A stretch of DNA of 5,672 nt from Clostridiales bacterium (lineage in GTDB: Bacteria; Bacillota_A; Clostridia; Saccharofermentanales; Saccharofermentanaceae), in assembly GCA_017649745.1 (NCBI GenBank), contig JAGCGE010000222.1:1-5672 (forward strand), read 5' to 3'. The translations under genes were made by a program, and so were the position numbers. Positions within the stretch are counted from its first letter, which is position 1. Each line of letters opens with the position of its first letter. Below are positions 3,771 to 5,672 of this stretch, in pieces. The notes beneath the pieces are model-generated. The model had not been told where the DNA came from, made no database searches, and worked only from the letters and a program-made list of their open reading frames with translations.

Positions 3771-5672
3771 ATGAACAACAAGAACATCATAGTAAAAGCA
3801 GGAACATTTTGTTTAGCAGCAGTCCTCGGCATGGCGATCTTCTCCGCCCCTGTCCAAGTCAACGCATCACAGTTACAGGGCGCAGGCGTTATAAAGCTTA
3901 ATAACGACATTCTGAAGATCCCTAAGGTCACAGAGTCTGTCCTTAACGCACAGGTGGCTAAGGCAGAGTTTAAGAACACTGCTTCCATCTCAGCAGAGAG
4001 CTTCGAGTCGGAGTTAGCAACCGATCAGACAGCCTTCTGCGCTACCAGGAGCGGAACATGGAACATCCTCTGTAATTACGGCGGCGGCAAGCTGGTAGTA
4101 AAGGATCAGAATTCCAACACAGTCGTCAACTCCTATGTATCCAAGAACTCTTCAGTAAGCATGAATCTTATCCAGGGCAAGACTTACACAGTATCTGTAA
4201 GCAATGTAAACCCGAACATCGGCCTTCTCATTATCGAGCCTAAGGATGTCATTGATCTCTCCGGCTACAATTACATAACCGATAAGGCAGAGTTCAAGGA
4301 CATGTCTAACTACTATTCCTATACAGCACCTGAGTCAGGCAAATTCGTCCTCACAATGGACAAGCTCACTTCGTCATCGAATACGATCAAGGTCGTCGTT
4401 AAAGACTCCAACGGCACCGTCCTTGCATCCGACAACGCTATGAGAGCCGGAAAGGCGATCGGCGCGACTTTTACCAAGGGCCAGAAGTACTCGATCACCG
4501 TAACAGGAATCACAACATCCGAATTCGGTATTTCTTTGCTCCCGTCGAAAACACTCGACATCACGAACTACACCAGGATCGATGACGCACAGACCTACAA
4601 CAGCTGCATCAACACTTATACATACAAGGCTCCGATAGACGGTGCATACTACTTCGCCCTCGAGAGCAAAGCTGCTCCTCTCTCCTTCTCTATCAAGGAC
4701 AAGAATAATAAGACTATCCATAGCTTAGACTTCGTCACGAGCAAGCTCGGAGCGAAGGTAGATCTTAAGGGCGGAGAGACATACACAGTCAGCGTAGGCT
4801 GCGCTATAGCATCAGGCAACAACAGATCAGCTTACTCCCTTTATGTCACACCTCAGAAGCCAACACTTGATGTAACAGAGCACGACAAGGTCGAAGACTC
4901 ATTCACATTCAAGTATCAGAAGAACAACTATACTTTGAATGTTCCTGAAAAGGGTGACTACACATTCAACTTCGACCTCGCAGACTCTCAGGCTACATTC
5001 GTAAATTTCTATATCTACGATGCAGCAGGAAACACAGTTCTTTCGAAGGAGTATCGTAAGAAGGATTCTCCGAAGATCACGAAAACACTCGAGAAAGGCA
5101 CCTATACGATCTCAGTCCGCGGCGAAGAATACTTCACCTATGCTATGACTATCCAGAACCCTAACAGGATCACAGAGGCTAACGAGCAGATCCTTGATTT
5201 CGTAAGACGTCTCTACGTTTACGTTCTTGGTCGTGAAGCTGAGCAGGATGGTCTCAGATACTGGTCAGCAGAGCTCTTCAACTTCAGGATCACAGGTGCA
5301 GAAGTAGCTCAGGGCTTCATCTTCAGCAGCGAATTCCAGAACAGAGGAACATCAGACGAGGAGTTCCTTAAGATACTCTACAGAACTTTCTTCAATCGTG
5401 AACCTGACGAGGCAGGAATGAATTACTGGCTTGATCAGCTTTCCTCCCACAGGTTGGACAGAGCAGCCGTCGCGAACGGATTTATCTTCTCTCAGGAGTG
5501 GGCCGACACATGTGCATCTTACGGCATCCGTTCCGGCGGCAACCTCAGATCCAGTGAATCGATCAAACCGACTGACAAGACTTATGCTTTCGTAGAGCGC
5601 ATGTACACCACAGCTCTCGGAAGAAGCTTCGATCAGGACGGACGCGAGTACTGGGCACAGGGTCTTGCCAGC
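3771..5672 (+). CDS. Large secreted multidomain protein with beta-sandwich repeats and DUF4214 repeats (partial, 3' end outside window)
   Basis: The reading frame from ATG 3771 is open through the last base, giving 634 residues with no stop. A signal peptide is clear: MNNKNIIVK, a hydrophobic core (about 11-26), and a likely cleavage after VNA at residue 32. Four stretches (about 85-160, 165-260, 262-362, 365-463) each carry a strand such as YSYTAPESGKFVL or YTLNVPEKGDYTF, a central 'KDxNNxT' or 'YDAAGNTV' turn, and a 'KGxxYTISV' strand. This is the look of PPC-like bacterial beta-sandwich domains, with weakest resemblance in the first. From 476, DUF4214-type repeats begin: FVRRLYVYVLGREAEQDGLRYW, at 477-498 (shown in part: LGREAEQDGLRYW), then FLKILYRTFFNREPDEAGMNYW beginning at 532, and a third starting at F607 and cut by the window end. 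The start has AAGGAGGT at 3758-3765. Function is unknown; a surface, adhesive or S-layer-associated role is inferred. The evenly biased codon use suggests good expression. Confidence 0.9.
   Translation, partial: MNNKNIIVKAGTFCLAAVLGMAIFSAPVQVNASQLQGAGVIKLNNDILKIPKVTESVLNAQVAKAEFKNTASISAESFESELATDQTAFCATRSGTWNILCNYGGGKLVVKDQNSNTVVNSYVSKNSSVSMNLIQGKTYTVSVSNVNPNIGLLIIEPKDVIDLSGYNYITDKAEFKDMSNYYSYTAPESGKFVLTMDKLTSSSNTIKVVVKDSNGTVLASDNAMRAGKAIGATFTKGQKYSITVTGITTSEFGISLLPSKTLDITNYTRIDDAQTYNSCINTYTYKAPIDGAYYFALESKAAPLSFSIKDKNNKTIHSLDFVTSKLGAKVDLKGGETYTVSVGCAIASGNNRSAYSLYVTPQKPTLDVTEHDKVEDSFTFKYQKNNYTLNVPEKGDYTFNFDLADSQATFVNFYIYDAAGNTVLSKEYRKKDSPKITKTLEKGTYTISVRGEEYFTYAMTIQNPNRITEANEQILDFVRRLYVYVLGREAEQDGLRYWSAELFNFRITGAEVAQGFIFSSEFQNRGTSDEEFLKILYRTFFNREPDEAGMNYWLDQLSSHRLDRAAVANGFIFSQEWADTCASYGIRSGGNLRSSESIKPTDKTYAFVERMYTTALGRSFDQDGREYWAQGLAS

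Noticed and set aside
3740..4721. Minus-strand open frames (3988-3740, 4564-4319, 4721-4374) within the secreted protein gene
   Set aside because: They are antisense to a continuous plus-strand frame with a signal peptide, a strong ribosome binding site and repeat structure.

Overview
The window looks like a chromosomal segment of an anaerobic Firmicute of the class Clostridia, plausibly a gut or rumen Oscillospirales or Lachnospiraceae relative. The reasons are a short-chain clostridial flavodoxin next to a DUF3793 protein, strong AGGAGG-type ribosome binding sites, a lipobox lipoprotein, a secreted DUF4214 protein, and moderate GC content. Genus cannot be settled from the sequence alone.

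Layout. Positions 2-94 (+) are the C-terminal tail of a transposase that reads like the IS110 family. Just downstream, after a 20-bp dyad, lies a short DtxR-type metal-dependent repressor (150-521, +). It converges on a two-gene minus-strand unit: a DUF3793 protein (1636-1085) followed by a flavodoxin (1050-628). A shared hairpin terminator (557-593) separates the two. The DUF3793-flavodoxin unit has a near-consensus promoter (TTGACA, 17 bp, GATAAT) with a GTTAGC/GCTAAC dyad right after the -10 box. Next on the minus strand are two single-gene units, each with its own GC-rich terminator: a lipoprotein of unknown function (2468-1803) and a DHH-family phosphoesterase (3564-2620). After a 206-base divergent intergenic region, a secreted protein starts at 3771 (+) and runs off the window end. 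It has four beta-sandwich-like repeats followed by DUF4214 repeats.

How the genes may work together. The left half reads as an iron-response module. A DtxR-like protein keeps the Met/Cys/Glu/His metal ligands of DtxR. The flavodoxin is the FMN protein that replaces ferredoxin when iron is short. A DtxR-like dyad sits where a bound repressor would block the DUF3793-flavodoxin promoter. This regulatory link is inferred, not shown. The lipoprotein, DHH protein and secreted protein appear to be independent transcription units with no evident link to iron.

No tRNA, rRNA or CRISPR array was seen, and there is no gene-free stretch longer than about 206 bases. GATC is strikingly frequent across the whole window.
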